NCBI GenBank assembly: GCA_038207155.1
Contig: JBBRAB010000010.1
Coordinates: 70,915-134,914, forward strand
Source of the DNA: FEN-1139 sp038207155
GTDB lineage: Bacteria; Myxococcota_A; Polyangia; Polyangiales; Polyangiaceae
DNA length: 64,000 nt
Direction: 5' to 3'
The position numbers were made by a program, and so were the translations under genes. Under the pieces are notes generated by a model, which worked only from the letters and a program-made list of their open reading frames with translations, did no database searches and was not told the DNA's origin. This document shows, piece by piece, positions 1 through 9,026 of the stretch (its first letter is position 1; each line of letters starts with the position of its first letter).

Positions 1-872
1 TCGCGGACTTCTGGCTCCGGTGTCGGGGCGTGAGCGTCTTGCGAACTTGGGCCTGGCTCGCCTGTCGCGGTACTGCTCGTGTCCCCTCCGCGAGCACCCG
101 GTTTGCTGCGCGGGGCTTCACCCGGTCGGGCGTAGTCGATCCAGTACCCCGCTTGCTCACGCACATCGAGGTGGACGAAGCTCGAGTTCGGGTAGTAGCC
201 GACACCAACATTTTCGAGCGTGCGCAGGTAGTCGCGTACGACCTCGTTGGGTACCCCAATCACGCTGAAGTCACAGGCGCGCCCCTGGGGATGCTTGGAT
301 TCCTCGACCCAGGAAGTGGTGCGGTAACCACTAACGATCCGGAGCTGACGTCCGCCGAACGCATCGCTCACCTTGCCGAGCAGGGCGAGCAGGCGCGCAT
401 CGATTCTCAGATCATGCCGAGGCCATCCGAGTACCAGCGAGGCTGCGGCCGCACCTTTAGGAAGCAGTTTGCCTTGGCGTGTCGTGAGCTGTCCTTCCCA
501 CACGCCGTGAAAACCCATCAGCTTTACCCAGCCACGCTTGACGGCGGGCTTCTGATAGCGCTTGTAGGACGGTCCCCCCGTAGGAAATGGGCTGCTCGAT
601 GCATGGACGGTGCGTCCGCGTTCGGTAGGAGGCTCGGGGGCATTGCGACGCTCGCTGGGGGGAATCACCAGGTGTTGCCCCGGGTGCAGGCGCTCATTGC
701 GCCGAAGCGCGTTGGCCTCGCACAGGGCTTCAACGCTGACGCCGTAGCGCCGAGCGATGGCACCGAGTCGTTGCCCGGACTGGACGACATGCTCACGGCC
801 CTCGGCGTGGGCCGGGGACACCAGTAGTAACCCCACTACGAGGACGAGCCGGGGAGCTAGCCAGGGCAGCAT
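1..872 (-). CDS. LysM + M15/DUF882-type peptidoglycan hydrolase, 3' end cut by window
   Basis: Exported cell-wall enzyme. Translation from the ATG at 872-870 gives a signal peptide (MLPWLAPRLVLVV..., cleavage after AHA near residue 23), then a LysM module (about residues 28-70, HVVQSGQRLGAIARRYGV ... HPGQHLVIP). A Pro-rich linker follows, then a region with the M15A/DUF882 (YcbK-like) signatures SGYRTTSWVEE, KHPQGRACDF and FVHLDVRE, which supply the expected zinc ligands His, Asp and His. These families bind peptidoglycan (LysM) and cleave peptide cross-links as zinc peptidases. The frame stays open to base 1 through a Pro/Glu-rich tail, so the true stop is outside the window. It lies 77 bp downstream of the ABC-F gene on the same strand. 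A plus-strand ORF over the same bases is its shadow. Confidence 0.85.
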   Translation of the reverse strand, partial: MLPWLAPRLVLVVGLLLVSPAHAEGREHVVQSGQRLGAIARRYGVSVEALCEANALRRNERLHPGQHLVIPPSERRNAPEPPTERGRTVHASSSPFPTGGPSYKRYQKPAVKRGWVKLMGFHGVWEGQLTTRQGKLLPKGAAAASLVLGWPRHDLRIDARLLALLGKVSDAFGGRQLRIVSGYRTTSWVEESKHPQGRACDFSVIGVPNEVVRDYLRTLENVGVGYYPNSSFVHLDVREQAGYWIDYARPGEAPRSKPGARGGDTSSTATGEPGPSSQDAHAPTPEPEVR

Positions 873-949
873 CGTGGCTCCAGGTTAACGCGTGGCAGCC
901 GGTCGGCAAAGGAAATTGTAATTGGCCGCCCGGCCGTCTGAGGCGAGGC

Positions 950-2902
950 TCAGGCTTCGGCCGCGAGCTCTGCCTCAAGCTGGGAAAGTTCCCCCTCCAG
1001 CGCTTCCCAATCGGCCAGGGCTGAGTGGATTCCGGTGCGCAGCTCGTCCTCGCGCTGCTTGCACTGCATGAGCTCAGGCTGGGTCGTGCGCTCGAAAAAG
1101 CCCGGTACGGCGTAGGCGGCCTCGACCGCGGCGAGCTGCTCCTCGAGGGTAGACACCGACGCCAGTGCGGCATCCCGGCGTGCGGGAAGCGCCTTGAATC
1201 GGTTGCGTTTCTTCTTGAGATCCTCGCGCGCGCTCTGGACGCGCTCGCGCTCCTCGAGGCGCTCGGTCTGCTCTTGCGACTTGGCCTCTCGGGCCCGCAT
1301 CAGGGCCAGATCCCCGTCCAGGTGATCGTCGCCGCATTGCGCCAGGTACTCGTCGTAGCTGCCCGGAAAATCCCGGCGACCCTCCGGAGTGAGCTCAAGG
1401 ACTCGCGTTGCGAGCTCGGAGACGAACCAGCGGTCATGCGAGACGAAGACCACCGTGCCGTCAAACTCCTTCAGTGAGCGGACTAGGGCCTCAATCGCCT
1501 CAATGTCGAGATGGTTGGTGGGTTCATCGAGCACGAGCACATTGGGGCGCTCGGCGATCAGCTTACCGAACACCAGGCGCGCGGCTTCGCCCCCGGAGAG
1601 CGCGCCGATCGTCTTGTTGGCGTCGTCACCGCTGAACAACACCTGTCCGAGGCGACCGCGAACCTGGGATTCGGGTTCCGTTGGACAGAGGCCCCAAAGC
1701 CACGAGAGCAGTCCGCGCTGGGGTTCATTCAGCAAATCCCTGTGATCCTGAGCGAAGTAGCCAACGCGCGTCTCATGACCCCAGGTGAAAGCTCCCTGAT
1801 CGGCGGTCAAGTGCGACACCAGTACCTTGAGCAGAGTCGACTTGCCAATGCCGTTGGGCCCGATTACCGCCACCCGCTCACCGCGGCGAACCGTCAGCGA
1901 AACGTCGGTCAGTACGCGGTTTTCGCCGTAGCTCTTGCCAAGCTTGTCTACGGTGAGGACATCCCGCCCGCTCGGACGCAGGGGCTCGAACTTCAGGTAG
2001 GGGTGCCGTCGGGAGCTCTTGGGCAGCTCCTCAATATCGATCTTCTCGACCTGCTTGAGGCGACTCTGGGCTTGGCGCGCCTTGGTCGCTTTGTAACGAA
2101 AGCGTTCGATAAAGGCGAGCTTGTCGGCGACGATTTTCTCCTGTCGCGCGATCTCAGCTTCCTTCTGCAGACGGACACTCTTTTTCTGCTGCTCGAAAGC
2201 GGTGTAGTTGCCCGTGTAGGCCGTCACGGTGCCGTAGTCCACGTCGAGGATGTGGGTGGTCACCTGATCGAGAAAGCGGCGATCATGGGAGATAATGACC
2301 GCGCAGCCCTCGTAGCTACCGAGGAACTTCTCAAGCCAGCGAATGCTCAAGATGTCGAGATGGTTGGTCGGTTCATCGAGCAGCAGCAGATCCGTACGCG
2401 CCACCAGCACCTGCGCCAGCTGCACGCGCAGCTTGAAACCGCCTGACAGGGTGGACAGCGCGCGTTCGTGAGAGCTGGTGGGAATACCAAGGCCAGCGAG
2501 CACTGAGCTTGCTCGCGAGCGCAGCGTGTAGCCGCCCTCGCCGCGGATCTGTTCCTCTAGCTCGGCAACGCGCGACGGATCGGGGGAGCTCTCCTCTGCG
2601 AGTCGATGCTGCTCCTCGAGCAGCGGCCAGGCCGGGTCTGCCATCATCGCGAGCTCAATGACTTGCTTGTCGTCGTCGATGTAGCGGTCCTGCCGGAGCA
2701 CTCCGATGCTCAGCTGCCGTGGCATGATGAACTGCCCGTCGCTGGCGAGCTCGTCACCCGAGAACAGCCGGAGCAGCGTGGTCTTACCTGACCCATTGGC
2801 CCCCACGAGACCATAGCGAGCTTGGGGCGACAGCTCGAAGCTTGCGCCCTCGAACAAGGTACGAGCGCCGTAGGACTTGGCTAAACCAGTTGCCGTGATC
2901 AT
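950..2902 (-). CDS. ABC-F family ATPase
   Basis: Soluble protein of 650 residues with two ATP-binding cassettes and no membrane segment, the ABC-F layout. Members act on ribosomes as translation factors or in antibiotic protection. Cassette 1 has Walker A GANGSGKTT (residues 34-42), signature LSGGFKLRVQLAQ and Walker B LLLLDEPTNHLD. Cassette 2 has GPNGIGKST, LSGGEAARLVFGK and VLVLDEPTNHLD. Between them is a charged linker (KLAFIERFRYKATKARQAQS) typical of the P-site tRNA interaction motif, and the C-terminus is a predicted coiled coil. The start was set at the ATG at 2902, just before the conserved strand ITATGLAKSYG; an upstream in-frame start at 2944 would add 14 residues. It resembles YbiT/Uup-type proteins, but the subgroup is not assigned. 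Confidence 0.93.
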   Translation of the reverse strand: MITATGLAKSYGARTLFEGASFELSPQARYGLVGANGSGKTTLLRLFSGDELASDGQFIMPRQLSIGVLRQDRYIDDDKQVIELAMMADPAWPLLEEQHRLAEESSPDPSRVAELEEQIRGEGGYTLRSRASSVLAGLGIPTSSHERALSTLSGGFKLRVQLAQVLVARTDLLLLDEPTNHLDILSIRWLEKFLGSYEGCAVIISHDRRFLDQVTTHILDVDYGTVTAYTGNYTAFEQQKKSVRLQKEAEIARQEKIVADKLAFIERFRYKATKARQAQSRLKQVEKIDIEELPKSSRRHPYLKFEPLRPSGRDVLTVDKLGKSYGENRVLTDVSLTVRRGERVAVIGPNGIGKSTLLKVLVSHLTADQGAFTWGHETRVGYFAQDHRDLLNEPQRGLLSWLWGLCPTEPESQVRGRLGQVLFSGDDANKTIGALSGGEAARLVFGKLIAERPNVLVLDEPTNHLDIEAIEALVRSLKEFDGTVVFVSHDRWFVSELATRVLELTPEGRRDFPGSYDEYLAQCGDDHLDGDLALMRAREAKSQEQTERLEERERVQSAREDLKKKRNRFKALPARRDAALASVSTLEEQLAAVEAAYAVPGFFERTTQPELMQCKQREDELRTGIHSALADWEALEGELSQLEAELAAEA

Positions 2903-3114
2903 CGTGAGCGGGCGGAGTGTGATCACGAACCGGGGGACATTCAATGCCTCAGTCGCAACTGGGCTTGAGAGCCGAGCAATTGCACGTGCATTGGGTTCGG
3001 CATGCCGGCGTTCGGCAAACTGCCGCGCCAGTGCGGGGGACTCCGCTCCCCGGACGCCTTCGAATCCGACGGGCAGTATTGTAGCTCACAATGTCGCTCA
3101 GCTAGGGTGCCTAA

Positions 3115-3300
3115 ATGCGAAAAAATCGTCGCCGAAAACCGACTTTGGCGTTGTCAGTTTCGGACCGACATTGTCTAGAATTATCGAGGATTATTGATGA
3201 AAGCAGCTTGACGAGAGGTGAGGGAGGAACTATCTTCAAGTCTAAGGTTGCTCCTACCCGCGAGACCTCAGCGGCCGACACGCCAACGGCGAAAACGTAA
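3115..3300 (+). CDS. possible small basic protein (61 codons), unrecognised
   Basis: Short ATG-TAA frame in the AT-richer gap. It begins with a very basic stretch (MRKNRRRKP) and ends in polar residues. AGGG lies about 8 bases before the ATG, and a 6-bp-stem hairpin (3302-3317) sits right after the stop. I recognise no family, and codon use does not resemble the high-GC neighbours, so this may be chance or a recent arrival. Confidence 0.22.
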   Translation: MRKNRRRKPTLALSVSDRHCLELSRIIDESSLTRGEGGTIFKSKVAPTRETSAADTPTAKT

Positions 3301-3301
3301 A

Positions 3302-3317
3302 TACCCTTCTCAGGGTA
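3302..3317. repeat. short inverted repeat TACCCT-TCTC-AGGGTA
   Basis: Perfect 6-bp stem with a 4-base loop, directly after the stop of the candidate small ORF. There is no T-run after it, so a terminator role is uncertain. Confidence 0.4.
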
Positions 3318-3487
3318 ATTCAAGACGGTGACAGCAGGTCCAAGGTAGGGGCGATCGTGACCGAAGTTCAGCAGAGAAAAGGAGGCAGATCTGCAAGCCG
3401 AGAGTTGCCCATGGCGCTCAGGGTGTGATTCGGATGCAGTCCTTCCAGTGCGCGGATTAACGAGCAAACAATCCAAAGCTGCCAAAA

Positions 3488-3503
3488 CACGGTTAACACC
3501 GTG
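3488..3503. promoter_or_regulatory. palindrome CACGGT-TAAC-ACCGTG upstream of MgtC/DUF4010 gene
   Basis: Perfect 6-bp arms around TAAC, about 140 bases before the start of the membrane-protein gene. Its size and symmetry would suit a dimeric repressor site. No regulator is identified. Confidence 0.3.
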
Positions 3504-3542
3504 ATCTAGCCCCTCCCCCAGTGGTTGCGGGCAGACCCAGAA

Positions 3543-3593
3543 CCTGGCGGGCAATGTCGACGACCTCGAGGCGTTGATGTTTGACCCGCCAGG
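3543..3593. promoter_or_regulatory. 9-bp inverted repeat in the leader of the MgtC/DUF4010 gene
   Basis: CCTGGCGGG (3543-3551) and CCCGCCAGG (3585-3593) are perfect complements around a 33-base loop. The second arm ends 48 bases before the ATG at 3642, so a transcript starting upstream could fold here. Function unknown. Confidence 0.35.
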
Positions 3594-3641
3594 GAACTTT
3601 TGTGCGTCTGCGATTCGAGTCAAACGGGCTAGCGTTGCTCT

Positions 3642-4928
3642 ATGGATCTGAAGCTTCTTGAGTCCCTAGCAACAGCGCTCTTCATCGGAGCTCTGATTGG
3701 CGTGGAACGTACACGTCATCAGCTGGAGGAGCAGTCGGGGTTCGCCGGGATCCGCACGTTCATCCTCTACGCTGAGCTTGGTGCTCTGCTGGGGTGGCTT
3801 TCGACCATTTGGCATTCGATGGTGCCGTTTGCGACCGGCTTCGTTTGCCTCAGTGCCTTGCTGGTGGCCGCCTACTTCGTTCAATTGCGAGTGCGCAGTG
3901 ACGCCGCCGGCACCACCACCCAGACCGCCGCGCTGGTCGTGTTTATTCTGGGCGGCGTGACCACGATGGGTCATGCGCACGTCGCGATGGCGGTCGGTAT
4001 TGCGACCGCTGCCCTGCTCGCGATGAAGAAAGCACTGCACGACGCGGTCGGGCGGATCAGTCACGTGGAGCTGCTCGCCACGCTTCGGCTGCTATTTGCC
4101 TCGTTCATCGTGCTGCCAATCTTGCCACGGCACGCCGTCGATCCCTGGGGAGCGCTCAATCCCCACAAGCTGTGGCTCCTGGTGATCCTGATCTCGGCCC
4201 TGTCCATGGTGGGCTACGTTGCGGTGCGTCTCTTCGGTGCCGCGCGAGGGATCATCATTGCCGGAATTTTTGGTGGTCTCGTGTCGTCGACCGCGGTGTC
4301 TCTCACGTTTGCGCGCCAAAGTCAGGATGAGCCGGCCCGCAGTCGCACGCTCGCGGCAGGCACGCTGCTCGCCTGGACCGTGATGTTCGCGCGCGTGATC
4401 GTGTTGATCGCCATTCTGCGTTGGCAACTACTGCGGTTTGTCGCGCTCCCGCTGGTGGGCTTGGGCTTGGTCAACGGGGCATTCGCTGGCTGGGCGCTAC
4501 TGCGGTCGGCACGCGCGGAGGGAACCAGCGGTCAGCTTTCGCGCGAGATTGCGCTTGAAAATCCGTTCAAGCTGCTGTCCGCCATCAAATTCGCGTTGGT
4601 GTTCGCGCTGGTGTTGCTGGCGACCAAGCTCGTCCAGCGTTACGTCCCGGGCGGCGGACTGTATTGGTTGTCAGCCCTGGCCGGCTCCACGGATGTCGAC
4701 GCGATCGTGCTCAGTATCTCGGAGCTCGCCAAGCCGAATGGGACGATGGATCTGCTGCTCTCGCGCTCGGTCATCATCGCGGCCTGCGCCAACACGGTGG
4801 TCAAGTTCACCATGACGGCGGTGCTGGGTGCACGCGCGCTAGCGCGCGAGCTCGTGCCGGCAACCGGTCTGTTGATTGTCGGTAGCATCGCGGCGCTGTT
4901 TTGGATGGGGACTCTCGGGCTGCGCTGA
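3642..4928 (+). CDS. MgtC/SapB-DUF4010 family membrane protein
   Basis: Polytopic inner-membrane protein of 428 residues. The N-terminal third carries the MgtC/SapB signature (LATALFIGALIGVERTRHQ then GIRTFILYAELGALLG). The rest is the DUF4010 part, with about ten hydrophobic segments including RLLFASFIVLPILP and SSTAVSLTFARQS. MgtC-like proteins have been linked to magnesium stress and to control of F-type ATPase, but the role of the DUF4010 fusion is not established. It begins at the first ATG and stands alone, 69 bases before the large lipoprotein gene. The only local regulatory hints are the two inverted repeats upstream. Confidence 0.88.
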   Translation: MDLKLLESLATALFIGALIGVERTRHQLEEQSGFAGIRTFILYAELGALLGWLSTIWHSMVPFATGFVCLSALLVAAYFVQLRVRSDAAGTTTQTAALVVFILGGVTTMGHAHVAMAVGIATAALLAMKKALHDAVGRISHVELLATLRLLFASFIVLPILPRHAVDPWGALNPHKLWLLVILISALSMVGYVAVRLFGAARGIIIAGIFGGLVSSTAVSLTFARQSQDEPARSRTLAAGTLLAWTVMFARVIVLIAILRWQLLRFVALPLVGLGLVNGAFAGWALLRSARAEGTSGQLSREIALENPFKLLSAIKFALVFALVLLATKLVQRYVPGGGLYWLSALAGSTDVDAIVLSISELAKPNGTMDLLLSRSVIIAACANTVVKFTMTAVLGARALARELVPATGLLIVGSIAALFWMGTLGLR

Positions 4929-4997
4929 GCCCGCGGCAACCTGCGGGTTTCCCCCTGGGATGTGCGGAGCGAGCGCTTCGTGATAGGACGGGGCGTT

Positions 4998-7900
4998 ATG
5001 AGGACCCCTTCCCGTTCGTCGACCACCACGTCGCTCCTCGGTCTACTCGTCCTCGCCTCCTGCGGCAGTCCGCCAGCGGTCAAGTCGGCGCCGGCAGCGA
5101 GCGCCTCTGCCGTCGGCTCCGCCGTTCCGACAGCATCCACTGCGCCCGCGCGGTCCGGTGATGTTCAGCGGCTTGGCTCAGTGCCTCCGACGGTGCATGA
5201 GGAGGTAACGCTGACGCATGTGGCGACGCAGTCCACGGTCAAGGTGGACTATCTCGCTTTGCAGGTCCCCGACGATGCGTCCCTCACGCTACTCGGCGAG
5301 CGGTTTGCTGTGCTCGACTCGACGGGGCAAGAACTCGAGGCTGCTCTCTCAAAGCCGAAACCCTCTCAGCCGCATTGGTGGCTGCTCGTTCGTGTGAGCA
5401 AGGGCGCCCCGGTGCCCACGCGACTCTCGCTCGTTGAGGGCAAGACCGACTACCCAGAGCCTGGAGTAATCGTGCCAGTTCGGGTCGTGGAAAACCCGAA
5501 CCCCGCCAAGTCGGCGGTGCTCCAGTCCGACTTTGCTGATGCTTGGCGCGGCGATCTGCTTCCGGGGGAACCGTTTGCCTCATTTGCCGAGGCGCGGGTG
5601 AAACTGGTGCTCGGGCGACGAACGCCGGTCGCGACGAAACCGGCGCGTGCCGGGCGCTCGGCACCACTGCGACGAGATTTCGGAATCGAGGTACCCGAGC
5701 CGAGCGTTCCGACAGACACGGACCTGCGGGAATGGATGGACTTTTTTTCCGGAGGCTCGGCGATCGAGTCTGCTCTCGCGCTCAGGCGCGGGTTGGGCGT
5801 CAGTTCAGCCAAGTTCAAGGAGACCGTCGAGCTCAGCAAGATTGCGGGCGTCACGCGCGTGCCGCGCGACTACGCGGGGCTGAAGGTCGCGGGCGCCTCG
5901 CCGTTTCGCGCCTTTCCACTGGCGGCGTACGTCCCGAACGACGCGGTGGTCGTGGAGTTTGCGTCGTTCCGTGATGCGCTCGAGTTGCCCAAACGGCTGG
6001 AGGAGCGGCTTGGCCTGCTCTCTCAAGTCGCGCAGCGCGCTGCCGGTCGCGATAACTGGCAGAAACGCCTGATCGCCCCGCTGGGGCTGGAAATCGGGCA
6101 ACTCGCGAAAATCTTCGGTGATCAAGTGGTGGGGGCTACGGCGTTGGCGGTCACCGATCCCTGGCTCAAGGAGGGTACCGACGCGACGTTGCTGCTTGAG
6201 GTGCGCAATGAGGCGGCACTCGACGCCGCGCTTGGACTTCAGCTCGCTGGTACCGTCGGTGCCCATGGACCGTCCGCCAACTCAACTAGCGAGCGGATGG
6301 GCCAGCAGGTCACCAGCTATCGCTCCGCGGATGGGGCCATCCAGCGACACGAGGTCAAGCTGAAGGGCGTGCGGGTACTGTCCAATTCGCTCGCTGCCTT
6401 GGACCGAGTCCTCTCGGTTGCCGCGGGCAAGCACGGCGCCCTGGCTAGCTCTCCCGACTACCGCTACGCGCGCTCACTGCGTCCCTTTGACGCCAAGCAG
6501 GAGCAGGCGTTTGCCTTTTTTGGGGATGGCTTCGTGGAGCGGATCACCGGACCGCGCGCAAGAATCCTAGAGTCTCGTCGGGTGCGGGCCCGCCAGGAGC
6601 TCCGTCTGGTGGACTATGCGGCGCTGCTCTACGGACGCATGGAGGGAACCTTCCCTGCTTCCACTGAAGAGATGCTCAAGTCAGGTTGGCTCAAGCCAGG
6701 TGATCTGACTCACTTTGACGGTAGTGCGATCAGTTGGGACCGCAGCCAGGGTGCGAGCAGTCACTGGGGCACGGCTCGCCGACTGTTGCCGATCGCCGAG
6801 CTTGAGCTGACTCGGGTGGATCCGCGCGAAGAGTTGGCATATCGGGGGTTTCGCGAGTCCTACGAGTCCTCGTGGAACCAGCGGCTCGATCCGATGGCCC
6901 TGACGTTCACGCGAAGTGAGCGTTCGGAGGCCATCGAGTTCTCCCTACGGGTCTTGCCACTGAATCCGAACTCCAACTTTCGCCGCGAGCTGGACCAGCT
7001 GCTTCACTTTGCCAAGGACACGACCTTGAGTTTGGGCGGTAGCAACGAGGGCCTAGGGGTGACCGTCGCCACGAGCGCACTTTCGTCCCTTCGGACGAAG
7101 GGAGAGATGCTGTTGCTCGGATTGTCGGAATCTGGTCGCGACCGACCGGGACTCGCGTTCATCGGCGATTGGCTGCGCATCGGGATTGAGGACGATCCCA
7201 GCCTGTGGAACGAAGCCCTACGGGAGCGCGAAGTTCCCACGATACCGACCAAGGAGAGCGCGCGGGAATCAGGGCACCTGGAGCGCCTGCTCACGGACCT
7301 TCCCGCTTGGGTTGAGGTTCAAGTCACCAGTAAGTCGTTCACGAATCTCACGCTCCTGACACTGCGCAAGACGCTCACGAGCGATGGGGCCGGCCCCCTC
7401 TGGAAGGCGAGTGAACCCCACGCGGGAGTGGCGATCACGAGCGTCACTGTTCACAGTGATGCTGGGGACACCTGGACGCCCACCTTACACTACGCGATCG
7501 TCAAGGACGTGCTCGTCGCGAGTCTGAGTCGAACCGCGCTCACCCATCGCATCGACGCGATTCTGAGCGGAAAGGTGCCGACGGTCACCACTCGGGAACA
7601 CTCCCCCGCGCAAGCCGCGGTGGATTTGACTCCAAGCCCCGGCGGTTGGTGGTCGCGACTCGCTCGCGGCTACATCGATCGGTCCGCAGTCGATGCGCAT
7701 CGGCACACCTGCGATGCCTTGCGGGTGCTGGCTCACGCGCACGTGAGCGAACTCGGCCTTGGTAAGAGCGAGCTGGAGCAGCGCTTTTTTGGAGTGGAAT
7801 TGACTTCTCCCTATGGCGCTGGAGCTAGCTTTGACCAGGGTGAATGCAAGCACCCGCTGTTCGGGTCTTCGCTATCGCCCACGGTGTTCTCGGTCGACGC

Positions 7901-8036
7901 GGCCAGCGAGCTGCATCGCGCGGTCGAGGCGGTCGGTTCGATGCGCTACCAGTTTGGTATCGAGCCTCGCGGCGAGGAGCGGGAACTCTGGCTGAGCGGC
8001 AGCCTGCGTCCAGCCGGAGGACACCTCGGCAAGTGA
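4998..8036 (+). CDS. large predicted lipoprotein of unknown function (1012 aa)
   Basis: I do not recognise a family. The chosen ATG at 4998 gives a classic lipoprotein signal (MRTPSRSSTTTSLLGLL followed by lipobox VLASC), then an Ala/Ser-rich linker and about 950 residues of soluble, mixed alpha/beta-looking sequence with no membrane segment. An upstream in-frame start at 4962 would spoil the signal peptide. The protein should be anchored in the outer or inner membrane and face the periplasm or surface. The last four bases (GTGA) overlap the start of rsmE, so the two are probably translated together although their roles look unrelated. Codon use matches the neighbours. Confidence 0.8.
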   Translation: MRTPSRSSTTTSLLGLLVLASCGSPPAVKSAPAASASAVGSAVPTASTAPARSGDVQRLGSVPPTVHEEVTLTHVATQSTVKVDYLALQVPDDASLTLLGERFAVLDSTGQELEAALSKPKPSQPHWWLLVRVSKGAPVPTRLSLVEGKTDYPEPGVIVPVRVVENPNPAKSAVLQSDFADAWRGDLLPGEPFASFAEARVKLVLGRRTPVATKPARAGRSAPLRRDFGIEVPEPSVPTDTDLREWMDFFSGGSAIESALALRRGLGVSSAKFKETVELSKIAGVTRVPRDYAGLKVAGASPFRAFPLAAYVPNDAVVVEFASFRDALELPKRLEERLGLLSQVAQRAAGRDNWQKRLIAPLGLEIGQLAKIFGDQVVGATALAVTDPWLKEGTDATLLLEVRNEAALDAALGLQLAGTVGAHGPSANSTSERMGQQVTSYRSADGAIQRHEVKLKGVRVLSNSLAALDRVLSVAAGKHGALASSPDYRYARSLRPFDAKQEQAFAFFGDGFVERITGPRARILESRRVRARQELRLVDYAALLYGRMEGTFPASTEEMLKSGWLKPGDLTHFDGSAISWDRSQGASSHWGTARRLLPIAELELTRVDPREELAYRGFRESYESSWNQRLDPMALTFTRSERSEAIEFSLRVLPLNPNSNFRRELDQLLHFAKDTTLSLGGSNEGLGVTVATSALSSLRTKGEMLLLGLSESGRDRPGLAFIGDWLRIGIEDDPSLWNEALREREVPTIPTKESARESGHLERLLTDLPAWVEVQVTSKSFTNLTLLTLRKTLTSDGAGPLWKASEPHAGVAITSVTVHSDAGDTWTPTLHYAIVKDVLVASLSRTALTHRIDAILSGKVPTVTTREHSPAQAAVDLTPSPGGWWSRLARGYIDRSAVDAHRHTCDALRVLAHAHVSELGLGKSELEQRFFGVELTSPYGAGASFDQGECKHPLFGSSLSPTVFSVDAASELHRAVEAVGSMRYQFGIEPRGEERELWLSGSLRPAGGHLGK

Positions 8037-8788
8037 ACCGAATCCTCGTTCAACCCTGGGCGCTCGACGCAGCTCGCCGGACGCGCACTGAGCCACGGAT
8101 TGCGCAGCATCTGGTGAAGGTGTTGCGCATCGAGGTCGGTCAAGTCCTGCGTGCCGCGTTGGTCGGGCAGGGCACCTGCGACGCCGAGGTCGTGAACTTG
8201 TCCGGCGCAGAGGTGGAGCTGCAGCTTGGCGAAGTAACTCCCGTAGCGCGACCGAGGCTCTCGCTCGTGCTTGCGGTGCCCCGCCCCAAGGCGCTGTCAC
8301 GCGCGGTGCAGGTGGCAGCATCCTTCGGCCTGCGCGAGCTATGCCTTCTCAACACCTGGCGCGTCGACGCTAGCTATTTTCAGAGTCACAAATTGAGCCC
8401 GGCCGCCCTGGAAATCGACGCCCTGCTCGGCTGTGAGCAGGGCTGCCAGGTGCATCCACCCGTCATCTCTGTGCACCGTTACTTTTCTGAGTTCGTTGAA
8501 ACGGTGCTGCGGGCTCGCCGCAGAAGCGAGCCCGAGCGGCGTTGGGTCGTGGCCCATCCCGGCGCTCCTGAGGGTCTGGAACGAGTCGCACCTGAGGGGG
8601 ATCGAGTCGCCACCACCCTGGTGCTGGGACCGGACGGTGGTTTCATCGAGCGCGAGCTGGAGACGTTTCGCAGTGCTGGAGCCCAGTTGGCCCATGGCGG
8701 TGCGGCGATCCTGCGCACGGAGGCTGCGGTGGCCGCGATGCTGAGCCAGCTGCAGCTGCTTGGGCGTTTGGTGCAGTCATCGGGCTAG
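8033..8788 (+). CDS. rsmE: 16S rRNA (uracil1498-N3)-methyltransferase RsmE
   Basis: Methylates U1498 of 16S rRNA with S-adenosylmethionine, using a trefoil-knotted SPOUT fold. The product is 251 residues, close to the family norm of about 243. It begins NRILVQPWALD (N-terminal PUA-like part). It carries the family signatures LAVPRPKALSRAVQVAASFG, SHKLSPAALEID, the SAM-binding loop VLGPDGGFIERELE and the C-terminal LRTEAAVAAML. The start is the GTG at 8033, overlapping the stop of the upstream lipoprotein gene as GTGA; a longer open frame upstream of this is only read-through of that gene in another frame. Confidence 0.92.
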   Translation: MNRILVQPWALDAARRTRTEPRIAQHLVKVLRIEVGQVLRAALVGQGTCDAEVVNLSGAEVELQLGEVTPVARPRLSLVLAVPRPKALSRAVQVAASFGLRELCLLNTWRVDASYFQSHKLSPAALEIDALLGCEQGCQVHPPVISVHRYFSEFVETVLRARRRSEPERRWVVAHPGAPEGLERVAPEGDRVATTLVLGPDGGFIERELETFRSAGAQLAHGGAAILRTEAAVAAMLSQLQLLGRLVQSSG

Positions 8789-8901
8789 CTGTGCTTGCGC
8801 GAGCGATGTCGCGTGTGGCTGGGACCGCGGCGACGCTCGCTGCTTGGCGGCCGACCGAGCCAAACACTCGCAAGTAGCAGTGAGGTGACATTCAACGGGC
8901 G

Positions 8902-8917
8902 GCCTCGGGGCCGAGGC
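8902..8917. promoter_or_regulatory. hairpin in the 238-base gap before the polyamine genes
   Basis: GCCTCG-GGGC-CGAGGC forms a perfect 6-bp stem about 110 bases upstream of the CASDH start. Nothing else is seen in 8789-9026. Whether it ends rsmE transcription or acts in the leader of the polyamine operon cannot be told; no T-run follows. Confidence 0.3.
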
Positions 8918-9026
8918 GCTCCGAGCTTGCGCCAGGGGCAGGTGGACCGTACGTTCCGGCCGCGCTGCGCTTTTGTGCGGTTGCGAAATCGCCCGTATCA
9001 ACCCTGTTTACTTGCGGAGCCACACC

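Larger units (their letters stand above)
2903..3641. other. AT-richer intergenic gap with inverted repeats
   Basis: About 740 bases without a recognisable gene between the divergent ABC-F and MgtC/DUF4010 genes. Lines 3121-3240 are about 45% G+C by hand count, clearly below the surroundings. The gap holds a small candidate ORF (3115-3300), a hairpin just after it, and two further inverted repeats nearer the MgtC-like gene, listed separately. A minus-strand ORF of 170 codons (3111-3623) has no recognisable motif and is not accepted. Confidence 0.6.

Noticed and set aside
30..827. 265-codon plus-strand ORF at the left edge
   Set aside because: Antisense shadow of the LysM/M15-like gene, whose minus-strand frame has clear domain motifs and a signal peptide.
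1511..2446. 311-codon plus-strand ORF
   Set aside because: Lies wholly antisense to the well-supported ABC-F gene and shows no family motif.
3056..3085. TTCGAAT sequence resembling a tRNA T-loop
   Set aside because: The flanking bases do not pair into a T-stem and no acceptor, D or anticodon arms are found. No tRNA or rRNA was found anywhere by eye.
3111..3623. 170-codon minus-strand ORF in the AT-richer gap
   Set aside because: No recognisable motif, no clear ribosome site, and it covers the inverted repeats; composition is not protein-like.
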